Source: Symsagittifera roscoffensis (lineage: Eukaryota > Xenacoelomorpha > Acoela > Convolutidae). From it: a stretch of 64,000 bases of DNA. This document shows, piece by piece, positions 9,771-22,187 of the stretch. The position numbers and the translations under genes are program-made. The stretch is taken from NCBI RefSeq assembly GCF_963678635.1, contig NC_087064.1, positions 38,609,032 to 38,673,031 of the forward strand, read 5' to 3'. Each line of letters begins with the position of its first letter. Positions within the stretch are counted from its first letter, which is position 1. The notes beneath the pieces are model-generated. The model was not told the DNA's origin, did no database searches, and saw nothing but the letters and a program-made list of their open reading frames with translations.

Positions 9771-10790
9771 ACAAAATTTAGATTAACTGAGCCGAGAAAC
9801 CAATTTCCTTTTCAGTGTCTAAATACAATTTTCCACCAATCCGCAACTGTGGTGATCGCCTACTCGGCAGAATGTTTGGTTATCCACTTAGATTTTCAAA
9901 CTCTTAGAAACGCATTTTTTGATCTCAGGATACTACATGTGTTCTTAAGTTCTGCGGTATGGTATGTTGGTGTATTTAATTATTTAGAAATTTTTTGCTG
10001 CCCGAATTTCTAGTAACCATGGCAGATGGATATTGCAAAAACCGGTCAATTGCAAGTAGAAAGAAATGTTTTTCCCTTTTAAATCAATCATGGGCCCTGC
10101 GAAGTCCATTTGAAGCTCATCGTTTGGTCTGGAGAGATCTGACAGAGGTTCCTAAGAGTTGAATGCTTGGGATGTTTAAAGGTTCTTACCATACCCGGAG
10201 CCTGATATGCAAGGTTGGCATACCTCTGCAATTTCTCCGTTCATATTTGGACACCAGGGATTTTGTGTAGCATCCACCCTGGTTTCCTGACCTGGGTGTA
10301 TTCTTTGCAGTCGAGACATAACAGCCTTCCACAGAGAAGTAGAAATCACCACCCGGTTGTCAATGATGATACAGTCGTTGATCACTGATGCATCATCCAA
10401 GAAGTTGGCCATGTAGCTGCCCAGTCGTGGGAACCCCTCTCTGTCCTTTGCTAGATTATGCTTACTTAGTTGTACTAACTGACTGTCTTCAGTTGTTAAC
10501 GCCCCCTGTAGATCCGCAATTAGAATGTTTTGGAGTCCTTTTGTGAAAAACTTCTTGCCTGGCTGGCAATCTTGTTGACTCTCACCGACGTCTTCACCCT
10601 GTTCGCCCTGAAGTTCGAAAGTATTCTGGCATAGTTTGTCTCGTTTCTATTGACTTGTTGCACTCTCTTTCGTTTCCTGTTTGTATTGAGGGTTTCTAAT
10701 GGCTGTCTAGAATCAGCCCTGCTTCTCTCATTGATTGGGTTTTCCATTTGACTTATTTGAGACAAGATTTTTTGAGTTAACTGGTAACAA
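9771..10790 (-). pseudogene. Gypsy integrase fragment, copy 2
   Basis: This is equivalent to 2,757-3,770 of the reference. Open stretches at 10,412-10,176 (integrase N-terminal part with RIHPGQET and CQPC) and 10,765-10,520 (basic linker with NTNRKRKRVQQVNR) are readable. In the WWPNM motif the second Trp is Cys here. At about 10,790 the linker is cut and joined to RT sequence. Confidence 0.7.
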
Positions 10791-13700
10791 TCAATTCTAA
10801 TAAATTTTGAAAAGCGTTGTTTGCTTTTGTAATCAAAAAGAAGTTTTTTTGTTGTTTGATTTTAGTGATGGTCGCGGTGGCTCAGTGTAGTTTGTAGATT
10901 AGGCGTAAGTCTGAACTTGTGGTTCAATATACCCACAAAAGATCTGAGCTGTTTCAGAGATTTTGGTGGTTGTACAGCCATCACCTACCCAGCCAGGTTA
11001 GGTTGATTTTTGTGAATTCGCATTCACTCAATTTTCACGCAAAATTTCTTTGTCTAAATTTGATAAAGAATTTTTCAAATGATTCATTATGACTGGTAAT
11101 TGATCCTTTCTACACTAGTGAGATATGATCTATGAGACAGATTACTGTATTCCTCAAATTGTGTTGTCCACTGCCTTTTGAAAATACTTCGGCTGTCTGT
11201 TAATCGATTAAATCCGGTTCTAAATCTGTATGTTCCTTTAAATTCTCACAAAATAAGCGGAAGTTTTCTGACCGATTCATCTAATTGGCCTTCTGATTTG
11301 CACGTGATAGTTTGAGCCGCAGAATTTAAGGGTTATAATAGATTTTGGCATTTGAAATTTATTTATGTAGATTTGAGAAAGTATCGGTTTCGCGTCAATT
11401 GCTAAATTCACTGTGCCATCCTTTTTTGCAGTGATCACAACCAGAGCTACAAATTGATCACTTTTGCACTTGTCTAGCTTTACTATATGGCCTTCCTTTT
11501 TAAGTTTCTTGATTTAAGCTCCCGTTTTTGCTCGAATTTGAATTGGCATCTTTCTGCCTTTTTCCTGATTCGGAATTAGAGGTGATTTGAAAAGTTTGAA
11601 CACACTGTGATTCTTTGATCGTCCTAACGTTTTGAATACGTTATTGTCTTTCTTGGCTTATTGGTTCTTCCAACACCTTGCTCCAGCTGATTCGGGGTCT
11701 TCATCTTCTAAATTGGCGACTGAAATTGGGGATGTGGTTTTGCATAAATTAATCTAATTGCCTAATGTAAAAATTGCTTGATAAAGCGCCCTCTTGCGGA
11801 TGTATATTTGTATAATTGATTAAGATTGGACAAGTATTGCGCCGCCTGTATCGATTGATGCTTCTATCTCAATGATTTGAATGGTTAAAGACTTTGTACA
11901 GAATATCGTCGCCCTCCGCCGGCAATCAGGAAACTGTTTTTTGTCTTTGTCTAGTCTTACGTTGAAAAAAAAAACTTCTTAGGTTATAGACTGTTCGTCT
12001 CTTGATGGGCATGAATTAACTGAACATTTTCATGATCTAAACGGGTTTTTTGACGTATTGACCACCTTAACTCCCTCATCGAAATTCTCAATGACATTGA
12101 CTAAGAGTTGCTCATCGTATTTTGAAGTAGGTGGTGACTCAAACTTAAGACTTCTCGACAAGTAACTAGCCATTCTTATTACAGAGCCGGCATTGTGGCA
12201 TTTGATTTTTTTTTGTAGATTTGAGAAAATATCGGTTTCGCGTCAATTGCTAACTTCACTGTGCCATCCTTTTTTGCAGTGATCACAACCAGAGCTACAA
12301 ATTGATCACTTGTGCACTTGTCTAGCTTTACTATATGGCCTTCCTTTTTAAGTTTCTTGATTTAAGCTCTCGTTTTTGCTCGAATTTGGATTGGCATCTT
12401 TCTGCCTTTTTCCTGAATCGGAATTAGAGGTGATTTGAATAGTTTGAACACCCTGTGATTCTTTGATCGTCCTAACGTTTTGAATACGTTATTGTCTTGC
12501 TTGGCTTATTGGTTCTTCCAACACCTTGCTCCAGCTGATTCGGGGTCTTCATCATCTAAATTGGCGACTGAAATTGGGGATGTGGTTTTGCATAAACTAA
12601 TCTAACTGGCTAATGTGAAAGTTGCTTGATAAAGCGCCCTCTTGCGGATGTATATTTTTATAATTGATTAAGATTGGCCAAGTATTGCGCCGCCTGTATC
12701 GATTGATGCTTCTATCTCAATGATTTGAATGGTTAAAGACTTTGTACAGAATATCGTCGCCCTCCGCCGGCGATCAGGAAACTGTGTGTAGTCTTTGTCT
12801 AGATTTACGTTGAAAAAAAAACTTCTTAGGTTATAGACTGTTCGTCTCTTGATGGGCATGAATTAACTGAGTTTTTCATGATCTAAAAGGGTTTTTTGGC
12901 GTATTGACCATCCTAAATCCCTCATCGAAATTCTCAATGGCATTGACTAAAAGTTGCTCATCGTATTTTGAAGTAGGTGGTGCCTCAAACTTAAGACTTC
13001 TCGACAAGTAACTAGCCATTCTTATTACAGAGCCGGCATTGTGGGATATTGAGTATTCAAATGGCAACATTCTCTCTGCCCATCTGGTTATTCTGGACTG
13101 GTAGCTTTTGTTTTTACGATTTTTGGTCAAAGCTGTAACTATAGCCCTATGGTCGGTTAGAATTTGAAATTGGTTCCCCAGCTAATAGTTTTTGAAAAAT
13201 TTGCATAACCAAACGACTGCGAGCAATTCCAGCTCGTTTTTGCTATATTTTGTTCAGTTGTATTCAGAAACTTTGAAGTGAGGGCAATTGAGACCCATAT
13301 GTTCCGTTCTAGTTTTGCTCCAACGCTGCTCCCAATCCCCTGTGACTTGCGTCACCTTTAACACTGCATTGATTGGATGCATCGTAACGGTACATTTTAG
13401 GAATGTTTGCAACCAATTCTAATATATTTTGAAAAGCGTTGTTTGCTTTTGTACTCAAAATGAATTTTTTTTGTTGGTTGATTTTAGTGATGGTCGCGGT
13501 GGCTCGGTGTAGTTTGTAGATTAGGAATGAATCTGAACATGTGATTCAATATACCCACAAAAGATCTGAGCTGTTTCAGAGATTTTGGTGGTTGTAGAGC
13601 CATCACCTACCCAGCCAGGTTAGGTTGATTTTTGTGAATTCGCATTTACTCATTTTTAACGCAAATCTTTCTTTGTCTAATTTTGATAAATTTTTTTCAA

Positions 13701-14659
13701 ATATTTCATTATGACTGCTAATTGATCCTTTCGACACTATTGAGATATGATCTATGAAACAGATTACTGTATTCCTCAAATTGTGTTGTCCGTTGCCTTT
13801 TGAAAATCCTTCGGCATGTCTGTTAACCGTTTAAATCCGGTTCTAAATATGTGTATTCCTTTAAATTCTCACATAATATGCTGAAGTTTTTTGACCGATT
13901 CATCTAATTGGCCTTCTGATTTGCACGTGATAATTTGAGCCGCAGAAATTAAAGCTTCTAATAGATTTTGGCATTTGAATTTTTTTTTTGTAGATTTGAG
14001 AAAATATCGGTTTCGCGTCAATTGCTAACTTCACTGTGCCATCCTTTTTTGCAGTGATCACAACCAGAGCTACAAATTGATCACTTGTGCACTTGTCTAG
14101 CTTAACTATATGACCTTCCTTTTTAAGTTTCTTGATTTGTTGTTTTTAGACTTTTTCTTTCTCCATATGATGCGTTGTAAATCTGAAACTTTTCGATGAT
14201 ATAGTTTTTCTCATCTTTGAATAATTGTTCACAAGCATCGTGGAAAAAATTGTTTTTCCTGAGTTGAAATTTTTGTGTGCGTGTTATTGCAAAAATATCT
14301 TCTTCCCTTCTTTTCATAGGGCAAAGAATAATCTTGATTTTATTCGTGCGTCTGCTTCGTGGTAGTAGACATTTGGGCTTATTTTGGGTCCCTTCTTCCG
14401 TCATTCTCCTTTGGCTTAATTTTTTTTTATCTTCTGCTTCTTTCCTTGCGATCCTATTGTCCGCTTCCGTTGTCGATTTTAAAGTTGGAATAGGTTCTGG
14501 TTTTGTTGAAGGGTAGTCATGTACCGGTGCTGAGTCTGATATAGGATAATCGGGTCACTATACTCCTTCATTGATACGGCAAGGAAAAATTGACCTACAC
14601 ATACCTCCCACGGATTTGGAGGTTCGGCTGACGGCTTACCCCAAACTGAAGGGACTCCC
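10791..14659 (-). mobile_element. Nested gypsy fragments: RT, linker, RNase H, RT, gag
   Basis: The order along the plus strand is: RT (10,791-11,730); linker and RNase H start (11,731 to about 12,193); RT N-terminal part (about 12,194-12,578); linker plus RNase H (12,579 to about 13,350, with open stretches 12,859-12,668 and 13,130-12,876); RT (about 13,400-14,137); and gag (14,138-14,659). The RT-to-linker joint at 11,731 recurs at 12,579. The gag part includes an open stretch 14,404-14,123 that crosses the RT-to-gag joint. At 14,659 gag stops and AT-rich block A begins. The RT box reads LIDH near 11,130 and FIDH near 13,748. Confidence 0.7.
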
Positions 14660-15429
14660 GAGCACTCATATTCCGCCACTTTCTTTGAATGTCGGAAAAT
14701 AAAAAAAAACAATACATGAACTTTCTTCAGATTGTATAAAACTAAAAAATAAGCAAAAAATTTTCTATCGATAAGCAAAAGTTTTCGATAAGCAAAATAA
14801 GCAAAAGTTTTTGTATAACTTATATCAAATCTGCTTGTTTGTCTCAATCTAAACATGATTCAATTTTTTTTTTTCAAATCACTTTTCCTTTCATGTATAA
14901 GACTTGTTTGTTGACATCAGTTCAGTTTTGAATATATTTTGTTTAGTTCGCTCAAAACACTGTGCAACAATTGTTTTATAATCACGTCTTTCAAGTTTTT
15001 AAAAACGAACAAGTTTCGTCAGCATTTAATTGTGCCGACCAAATGTTTTCGTAAGTTAATAGATGACTGCTAAAAATTAGGCAAAAAATTTGTTTTATCG
15101 GCCAAACTTTTATTAAGGCAACGGTATCAAAGGAGATTTTTGAAGTCAATAGTGATCTTCTCGGTGGAATTGTTAATATTGTAATTAATTTTGTGGGGTT
15201 TAGTAATTTTCAAACCTTTATTCTAAATGTTTTACAAAAATTTGAAAGGTTTTATAACGAAAATTCACATCACATTATTTGCAATTACAGTTAGTGCCAA
15301 CTTGTTGGCATTTTTTTTTCTGATCAGCGAATCTGAACAAAAAAATGAACCAAAAACTGAAGGGTCTGAATTCTTTCTTCTACTCATTTAAGCAAAAAAG
15401 ACCGTGTCAAAAGATTTGTTTATTCCATG
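14660..15429. repeat. Block A leader: AT-rich, with AAGCAAAA minisatellite
   Basis: This is non-coding AT-rich sequence repeated at 28,070-28,822 and 37,328-38,079. Near 14,748-14,812 there are about five repeats of ATAAGCAAAA with CGATAAGCAAAAG variants, conserved at about 28,144-28,206 and 37,400-37,462. The first bases after gag (CCCGAGCACTCATATTC) resemble 59,073-59,090, suggesting the end of an unidentified mobile element inserted into gag. Confidence 0.55.
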
Positions 15430-16180
15430 CAGTGTTGATTTATATTATCCGGACAAAAAGATTAAAAATTGAAAATTTCAAAAACTTTTTTTCTCAAGTT
15501 GGATCAAGGATAGACAAAAAATGAGATAAAAATTGCGTACAAATTCAACAGCTTTTTTATGATGAAATTTGTTTTCCTAAAACCACAACTAAAATTTTAC
15601 CATAAAAAAGGGTAATCTTGTTTCCTAAAAGCGCAACTAATATTTTACCATAAAAATGTGTAAACTACCAATCCAATTTAATAGAAATCTATCGAAAGAA
15701 GGCTGTTGCATAACTCAACAAAAATTTAAAACGATAAAGTTTTCAAAAAACTATCTTAGGAAATACAATTCTACTTGATAGCCAAAAAACCTCAGATCTA
15801 CCAAAGAAGCTGAAAACCTTTGCTTAAAAACAATATTCAATTAATTTGCGTAAAAGTTTGAAGAATTTGTACTTTTTTTAGAATTTTGTTTGACTGAGGA
15901 AGGGAACTTTTGTAATATAATTTTTTTGTTATTTAACTTTTTAGTTTCGACGCAATTTTTGGTAACTTAAAAAAAAACTTTTTAGGTGAAATTTTTAATT
16001 GCAATTTTGCAAAAACAAAATGTATCGTTTTAATTTTGTTAAAAAGCTGAAGCAAGTTTTGTCATCTTCCTTTTTTGCCTAATCTTAATCCAAATTTGGT
16101 TAAAGCGTGCTGAAATTGTACATTGTTTTCCATTTTTTTTCCTGTTAAAATTATTTTTTTTTCTCTGTAATTCAGCATTG
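15430..16180. mobile_element. Palindromic TA-flanked MITE (type A1)
   Basis: It begins CAGTGTTGATTTATATTATC and ends in the inverted form near 16,180 (TTCAGCATTG). The two halves are diverged inverted repeats, making a long foldback. It abuts the next element, with a TA dinucleotide (16,181-16,182) between them. It has no coding capacity. The TA target and CAGTG ends fit non-autonomous Tc1/mariner or pogo-type elements. Confidence 0.6.
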
Positions 16181-16182
16181 TA

Positions 16183-16881
16183 CAGTGCTGATTTAAGTTA
16201 TCCGGACAAAATAACAAAATTTAAAAAATTTGAAACACGTTTTCTCAAACTGGGTCAATATTAGAGAAAACCTAAGTAAATCCCATGTTGCTTACAATTT
16301 CCCAGAATTGATATTTTGTTTCCCAAAATTTTCAACCAAATGTTTACCCCAAAAAAGGGTCATTTTGCTTCTTGTAATTAATGAACATTTACGCTGAAAC
16401 TCGAACAAATTGATGAGAATATATCAAAAGAAGCTTCTAACACAGCCCAACAATTTTATCAAAAATCTGTATCACAAAATATATTTGGTCGACAGCCAAA
16501 AAAAGTCATTTTAATATCTTAAATAAAATCAACTTCTTTGCTTAAAATCAAACTTCAAAAATTTTACGCACAAATTTAAATTTCTAGAACTTTGTTAATC
16601 CGTGTAAGAGGCTTCTTTTGATGTAACTTTATCATCAGTTAGTTTTGTTCAGCGTAACTTTTGAATTATTTATAAAACGCCAAATTAACCAATTTCGGGG
16701 GTTCATTTTTTGCTGGAGAATTTCGAAAAACAAAATTGCCACATTAATAGTTGTGGTGATTTCTATCCCATTTTTTCATTCCTCGGTTTTTGAACTCATC
16801 AATATTTTTAACGAAGTTTCAAGAAAACTCGTTGAATTTCCTATGTTGTTTGGTGTGTCTGGTTCATTTAAATCAGCACTA
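16183..16881. mobile_element. Palindromic TA-flanked MITE (type A2)
   Basis: The left end is TA then CAGTGCTGATTTAAGTTATC. The right end is ...AAATCAGCACTAG, a one-base decay of CAGCACTG. The arms of about 300 bp are inverted repeats that include ACACAGCCCAAC-type and ACGCTGAA-type words on opposite strands. The open stretch across 16,645-16,914 is an accident of the right arm. Confidence 0.65.
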
Positions 16882-18404
16882 GAACTTTTAACAAACTTAT
16901 CGGACAACGTATAAATTTCTTAAAAGCATTCTGACTTTCCAGCTTAATTTATATAAAAATAGCTATTTGAAGTTTCGTGTTTTCATTTTAATTGCCGCTT
17001 CATGGGTTTTTTCATTGCCAAATTGTTTTCGATCAACGGATCTGAACAAAATTAATTAACTTAAAAATGCTCGTTTCGACATCAAATTTCACCATTTTAC
17101 TGAATTTTACACGTGAAAACTGTGTCCTAAAAACTGATTACGTAAAATCCTTTAATTGTTGACTGTTTAAACTGCTCAAAATTACAACATTTTCACAATT
17201 TCTCCTTAACTACAAAAAAAACATTATTGCCTTGAATTTTGGCAAAAACGGACATCTCCGAAAAAGCGCAACCTTGTTGCACTGATTTTTGGACAATTCA
17301 ATGCAATTTTGACAATTCGTTTGCTATAATTAGTAGCGAAAAAATTCAGATAAATAAAATTAATTAAAAAGAGCATATGATCTTTTTCAAACAAATTTGC
17401 TAGCAAAAGACAAATTTTTCAGACGTAAATCATGTCTCGAGGTCACCTTAATCTCAAATTTTTAAGTAAAAAAGCTTAAAAATTGGCAGATGGCTGTTTT
17501 GAATTATTTCTGCCAGTTCCAATTTCTTGCAACTCACTTTTTTACTGTTTCAAGGTCAGAATTATTTCAGAGAATTAAACCCTTCTCCGTAAATTTTGTT
17601 AAGTTTTATAGAAGCATCATTTTTTGCTTCAGATCACAAGAATTGCTGTAAACTAGCCGCTCTGTGTTTTTAGTCAGTTCTTGTTGATCTATATTTTTTC
17701 TATAGTCAATGCCAATTTGCCTGCAATATCTTTATCGGCCAACAAATCTATACGAAGTGAATAACCTTCAAATGCTTGCTTCGATGTCTGAGTCCAATAC
17801 GCTATTTGACTTCAGTACTAAAAACGGTTTCAAAAATCTGATTAACTTCAAAAGTCTTGTAGCTTTTTTTGGCCGTTGAAGCTGCTGAAAGTCACCGATA
17901 TTTGTAATATCACCAATATTTGTAATACTTGGAGTTATTTTTGAAAAATCAAGAATTAGAACAAGAGTGCTGATTGATATAAAGAGCTGCAAAAAGTTCG
18001 GACCGACATGATTAATTAAAAAGAGCCACTGTTAGACATCAACGGAAATTAAAACTGAAATGAACATAACATCGAAAGTTCATAAAGCAGAGTATCGATA
18101 ACTACTTAACAATCACCACTTTCAAGGAAAAGGAAAATTGTTAATTAGATTACTTGCAGCGAACTTTCCATCAATCAGAATGCAGCAAAATTCAAATTTA
18201 CATACAATAATCAAGTGCGAATTTACTGTTATTATTTACAGGGGTGGATACTATTTAGTAAATAAAATAGGGAGGGGGAATTTTTAAGTAGATCCGAGTT
18301 TCGCTCAAAACCTATAACCACGGCAGGCAATTGCATGCGAAGCGTTGAAATGTTTTATAGTAAAATCTGGATGTTCAACGCAGTATTTAAAAAATAGGCT
18401 AGTA
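16882..18404. repeat. Block B, first copy (single, without the CCCGGG element)
   Basis: This is homologous to the B blocks starting near 30,266, 33,469, 39,533 and 42,737. At about 17,017 it lacks the ~900 bp CCCGGG element present in the other four, so it shows the pre-insertion or a deleted arrangement. It includes a ~200 bp foldback (17,333-17,530). No gene is visible; short open stretches here are not preserved for coding reasons. Confidence 0.6.
17333..17530. repeat. ~200 bp foldback element (FB-like)
   Basis: The left arm contains AATTAAAAAGAGCA and the right arm contains a diverged GGCAGATNGCTNTTTTNAATT; these are inverted complements. The clearest family members are at 57,727-57,928 and 59,158-59,358, with full arms of the CAAAAAGTTCGGACAGAC type. 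The length is the same (~200 bp) in all members, arguing for a defined element. Confidence 0.5.
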
Positions 18405-19055
18405 CAGTGCTGATTTATATTATCCGGAAAAAATGAACAAAACTTTAGTTTTCAAACACATTTTTCACAAATTGGGTTAAGGTTAAACAAAAGTAAGGAG
18501 AACTAAGTTACTTAGAATTTCATCAGAATTGATATGGTGTAATTTTTCCTCCGAAATTCTCAACCAAAATTTTTCTCCAAAAATGGGTCACTTTGGTTTT
18601 TTCTAAGTTATCAAAAATTACGCTGAAACTACTTTGTTAATTGATAAGAAAATTATATCACAAGAAACCTCTTACACAGCCCAACAAAGTTTAGGCAGGG
18701 TTAAATCTCCAAAAATTTGCGCAAATTGTTTAAAATTTGTTTTTGAACAAAAGTTTTGGGTTTTATGTAGTAAAAATCATATTTATTGACTAGGAAGTAA
18801 AAAAAAATTTTCATATTCAAGTTTTTGGATATTTAACCCTTCTTAAACTTTTGTTGGGCTGTGTAAAAGGCTTCTTGTGATAAATTTTCAAATCAGCACT
18901 GTATAATCATCGGATAATCGACAAAATCGCACTTTGTGTTTGGTTGTGGACAAAAAATTCAAGGTTGTTCGGCTTCAGATTTTGCATGCAAAAAAAGCGT
19001 CGAAAAACACTGATTGCTCATTTTAATGAATTCTGTCTGTCCGAACTTTTTGCGA
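17987..19055. mobile_element. Candidate longer foldback element enclosing a MITE
   Basis: The left end (about 17,987-18,030) reads CTGCAAAAAGTTCGG and continues into AATTAAAAAGAGCC. The inverted counterpart (about 19,013-19,055) reads GTCCGAACTTTTTGCGAC. This suggests one element of about 1.07 kb with the same ends as the 200 bp foldbacks, into which the palindromic MITE at 18,405 inserted. The corresponding ends near 44,786 and 46,072 bracket the last B block. Confidence 0.4.
18405..18901. mobile_element. Palindromic TA-flanked MITE (type B), internally deleted
   Basis: TA (18,403-18,404) precedes CAGTGCTGATTTATATTATC, and AAATCAGCACTG is followed by TA (18,902-18,903). At 497 bp it lacks most of the right arm compared with the 720 bp copy at 45,202-45,921. 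Confidence 0.7.
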
Positions 19056-19823
19056 CTGAATATATTAAAGTTTTAAGCAAGCTTATTAAACATGTTCTAA
19101 ATTTCTGAAATAACTTTGACCTTGAGACAGTGATATTTTGAAATTTTGAAAAGTGCATTTGAACAAAGCTAAATAATTTCAATTCCACAACTTTGAAACA
19201 ACATTTTGCATTCAACAACGATCTCCCTTGAAATTTTTTGAGCTAAAAAGATGATACACCGACAAAAAGTCAACGCAAAATTTCAAAAATTTATGTCGAA
19301 TTAGTTTCAGCGTAAACTAACTTGAACAAAAAGTGAAGAAAATAAAATCTGCTCAGAATGTTACAAAAATTAGTATGATGCAAATTGTATTGCAATACTG
19401 GTTTTGCCCAGTTAATCAAAAGTTCCGCCAAACGACCTAGTTAAATGGAAATACTATTATAACAATGTAAGCTTTTTATGTAGCCTGCCAAAGTTTGTCA
19501 AGAACATAACCTAATAGGAGTATAAATAAAAAAATTCTTAAAAAAATTCTTATCATACATTCCCATATATGAAAAACTTCTTGTCATACAATTCCATACA
19601 ACGTCATACGTACATACGTACAGAACATTGTATGAAATCTCTATGATAAACATTTTTTCATAAAATTCTTAAAATTTTTGTTGGGTTTCGTAAAAAGCGC
19701 ACTTTAAAAAGATTTTGTTGGTTCATGGCCCCTGTTACTTTGGAGTCATTCTTGATTAAACAGGTAAAAATGATCTGTTTTTGAATAAACATTTGGGCCA
19801 GATTTTAGCAAAACGATTTGCAT
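18902..19823. repeat. Block C, first copy
   Basis: This is homologous to 45,922-46,816. It carries no gene: the open stretch at 19,218-19,018 is conserved at 46,235-46,035 only because the DNA is duplicated. It includes a ~115 bp fragment of the CCCGGG element at 19,547-19,660, absent from the second copy. Confidence 0.55.
19547..19660. mobile_element. Short fragment of the CCCGGG-end element
   Basis: It matches the left subterminal region of the copy starting at 19,824 (TTATCATACATTCCC, then a direct repeat of CATACGTA) almost base for base. It lies within block C where the homologous sequence at about 46,550-46,665 has different DNA. Confidence 0.6.
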
Positions 19824-20447
19824 CCCGGGATGAACGAAAATTCTTATCATACATTCCCATATATGAAAAACTTCTTGTCATACAATTCCATACAACGTCA
19901 TACGTACATACGTACAGAACATTGTATGAAATCTCTATGATAAACATTTAGGTGTTATGATAGGTGTTTTTCCATATACCAAAATTTTTTTTTCTTTCTA
20001 AATTTATTTCTGAAAAATTTTCGGTTGTGTTTGCAGCCGAACACAAGTGACAAAGAGGTTGGTTACTCAAAACCCCAAAGGTTGGACGGTCTTGCATTTT
20101 CAATGCATAAAAAACGACCTGTTCTGGCTGTCTTTCACAAATAAATATAACAAAAGTAACAAACTTTTATTTTTAGACAAAATTTTTTAATAATGATTAT
20201 TTTAAATTTTTGAACTTTCAAATTATCAGACATTGATCAAGGCATACATTAACACCCCATACAAAAGAAATCGGAATTCTTAGCGTTTTGAAAAAAAAAT
20301 TAAGTGAAAAGAAAATAAAAGCCAATTTTATTGTATCCAGGACTACGTTATGCACACAAAATATTAAATTTTGCATGCAAAAAACATTTTTTTGAACAAT
20401 GTTTGTTTGAGTACGAAATTCGATTTGAGGTTGAAAATGAAAACCTT
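19824..20447. mobile_element. CCCGGG-end element, 3'-truncated
   Basis: It starts exactly at CCCGGGATGA after TTTGCAT; the uninterrupted site is visible at about 46,816. It is homologous to the left two thirds of 30,415-31,316. It ends inside gypsy RNase H sequence at about 20,447. No transposase frame is visible. Confidence 0.65.
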
Positions 20448-22084
20448 GAAGTGAGGGCAATTGATACCCATATGTCTCGTTCTGAGTTTGCTCCAACGCT
20501 GCTCCCAATCCCCTATGACTTGCGTCACATTTAACCCTGCATTGATTGGATGCATCGTAATGGTACATGTTAGGTATGTTGGCAATCAAGTCTATATATA
20601 TATAAATAGAATTATAATTAAATATATATGTTATTATAAATTTTGAAAAGCGTTGTTTGCTTTTGTACTCAAAATGAAGTTTTTCTGTTGTTTGATTTTA
20701 GTGATAGTCGCGGTGGCTCAGTGTAGTTTGTAGATTAGGAATAAATCTGAACATGTGATTCAATATACCCATAAAAGATCTGAGCTGTTTCAGAGATTTT
20801 GGTGGTTATAGAGCCATCACTGGTTCTATCTTTCGGTCTAATTCTTGTATTGTCGATTTTAAATCCCAGCCAGGTTAGGTTGATTTTTGTGAATTCGCGT
20901 TTACTCAATTTTAACGCAAATCTTTCTTTGTCTAATTTTGATAAAATTTTTTCAAATATTTCATTATGACTGGTAATTGATCCTTTCGACACCATTGAGA
21001 TATCATCTATGAAACAGATTACTGTATTCCTCAAACTGTGTTGTCCGTTGCCTTTTGAAAATTCTTCGGCATGTCTGTTAATCGATTAAATCTGGTTCTA
21101 AATCTGTATATTCCTTTAAATTCTCACATAATATGCTGAAATTTTTTTGACCAATTCATCTAATTGGCCTTCTGATTTGCGCGTGATAATTTGAGCCGCA
21201 GAATTTAAGGGTTCTAATAGATTCTGGCATCCTGGCATTTGATTTTTTTTCGTAGATTTGAGAAAATATCGGTTTCGCGTCAATTGCTAACTTCACTGTG
21301 CCATCCTTTTTTGCAGTGATCACAACCAGAGCTACAAATTGATCACTTGTGCACTTGTCTAGCTTTACTATATGGCCTTCCTTTTTAAGTTTCTTGATTT
21401 AAGCTCTCGTTTTTGCTCGAATTTGGATTGCCATCTTTCTGCCTTTTTCCTGAATTGGAATTAGAGGTGATTTGAATAGTTTGAACACTCTGTGATTCTT
21501 TGATCGTCCTAAACTTTTGAATACGTTATTGCCTTTCTTGGCTTAATGCTTTTTCCAACACCTTTGTCCAGCTGATTCGGGGTCTTCATCTTCTAAATTG
21601 GCGACTGAAATTGGGGATGTGGTTTTGCATAAATTAATCTAATTGGCTAATGTAAAAATTGCTTCTTAAAGCGCCCTCTTGTGGATGTATATTTGTATAA
21701 TTGATTAAGATTGGACATGTATAGCGCCGCCTGTATCGATTGATGCTTCTATCTCAATGATTTGAATGGTTAAAGTCTCTGTACAGAATATCGTCGCCCT
21801 CCGCCGGCGATCAGGAAACTGTTTGTAGTCTTTGTCTAGATTTACGTTAAAAAAAAACTTCATAGGTTCTTGACTGATCGTCTCTTGTTGTGCATGAATT
21901 AATTGAACTTTTTCATGATCTAAAAGGGTGTTTTGGCGTTTTAACCACCCTAAATCCCTCATCGAAATTCTCAATGGCATTGACTAAGAGTTGCTCATCG
22001 TATTTTGAAGTAGGTGGTGCCTCAAACTTAAGACTTCTCGACAAGTAACTAGCCATTCTGATTACAGCGCCTTCAAAGTGGGAT
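20448..22084 (-). mobile_element. Gypsy fragments: RNase H start, RT, linker, RNase H end
   Basis: RNase H (CDASHRGLGAALEQ frame, about 20,585-20,450) is followed by RT (about 20,640-21,615). The open RT stretch 21,034-20,735 contains FIDDISMVSKG, the only copy in the window with an intact DD pair. At 21,616 it jumps to the linker (21,980-21,705 open, ending IEASIDTGGA) and RNase H. An A/T insertion (about 20,593-20,640) interrupts the RNase H-RT spacer and is shared with copies near 22,333 and 24,990. Confidence 0.7.
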
Positions 22085-22187
22085 ATTAAATTGCCTGCAA
22101 TATTAAATTTTGCATGCAAAAAAATTTTTTTTTGAAAAATGTTTGTTTGCGTACGAAATTCGATTTGCGGTTGAAAAAGAAAACTTC
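22085..22187. mobile_element. Internal fragment of the CCCGGG-end element
   Basis: About 100 bp (AAATTTTGCATGCAAAAAA and following) match 20,366-20,447 and 30,974-31,050. It lies within gypsy RNase H, as at 20,447, so a small rearranged piece was copied between gypsy fragments. Confidence 0.55.

Noticed and set aside
12668-12859. DTGG in the linker as a second aspartic protease
   Set aside because: It is a lone DTGG near the end of a short frame with no following flap or hydrophobic pattern; the real protease motif DTGS is near 6,060.
17224-17406. 60-codon minus-strand stretch found in five places (17,224; 31,550; 34,754; 40,818; 44,021)
   Set aside because: It lies across the foldback arm, has F/I/N/K-rich composition and no recognisable domain; conservation matches that of the flanking DNA.
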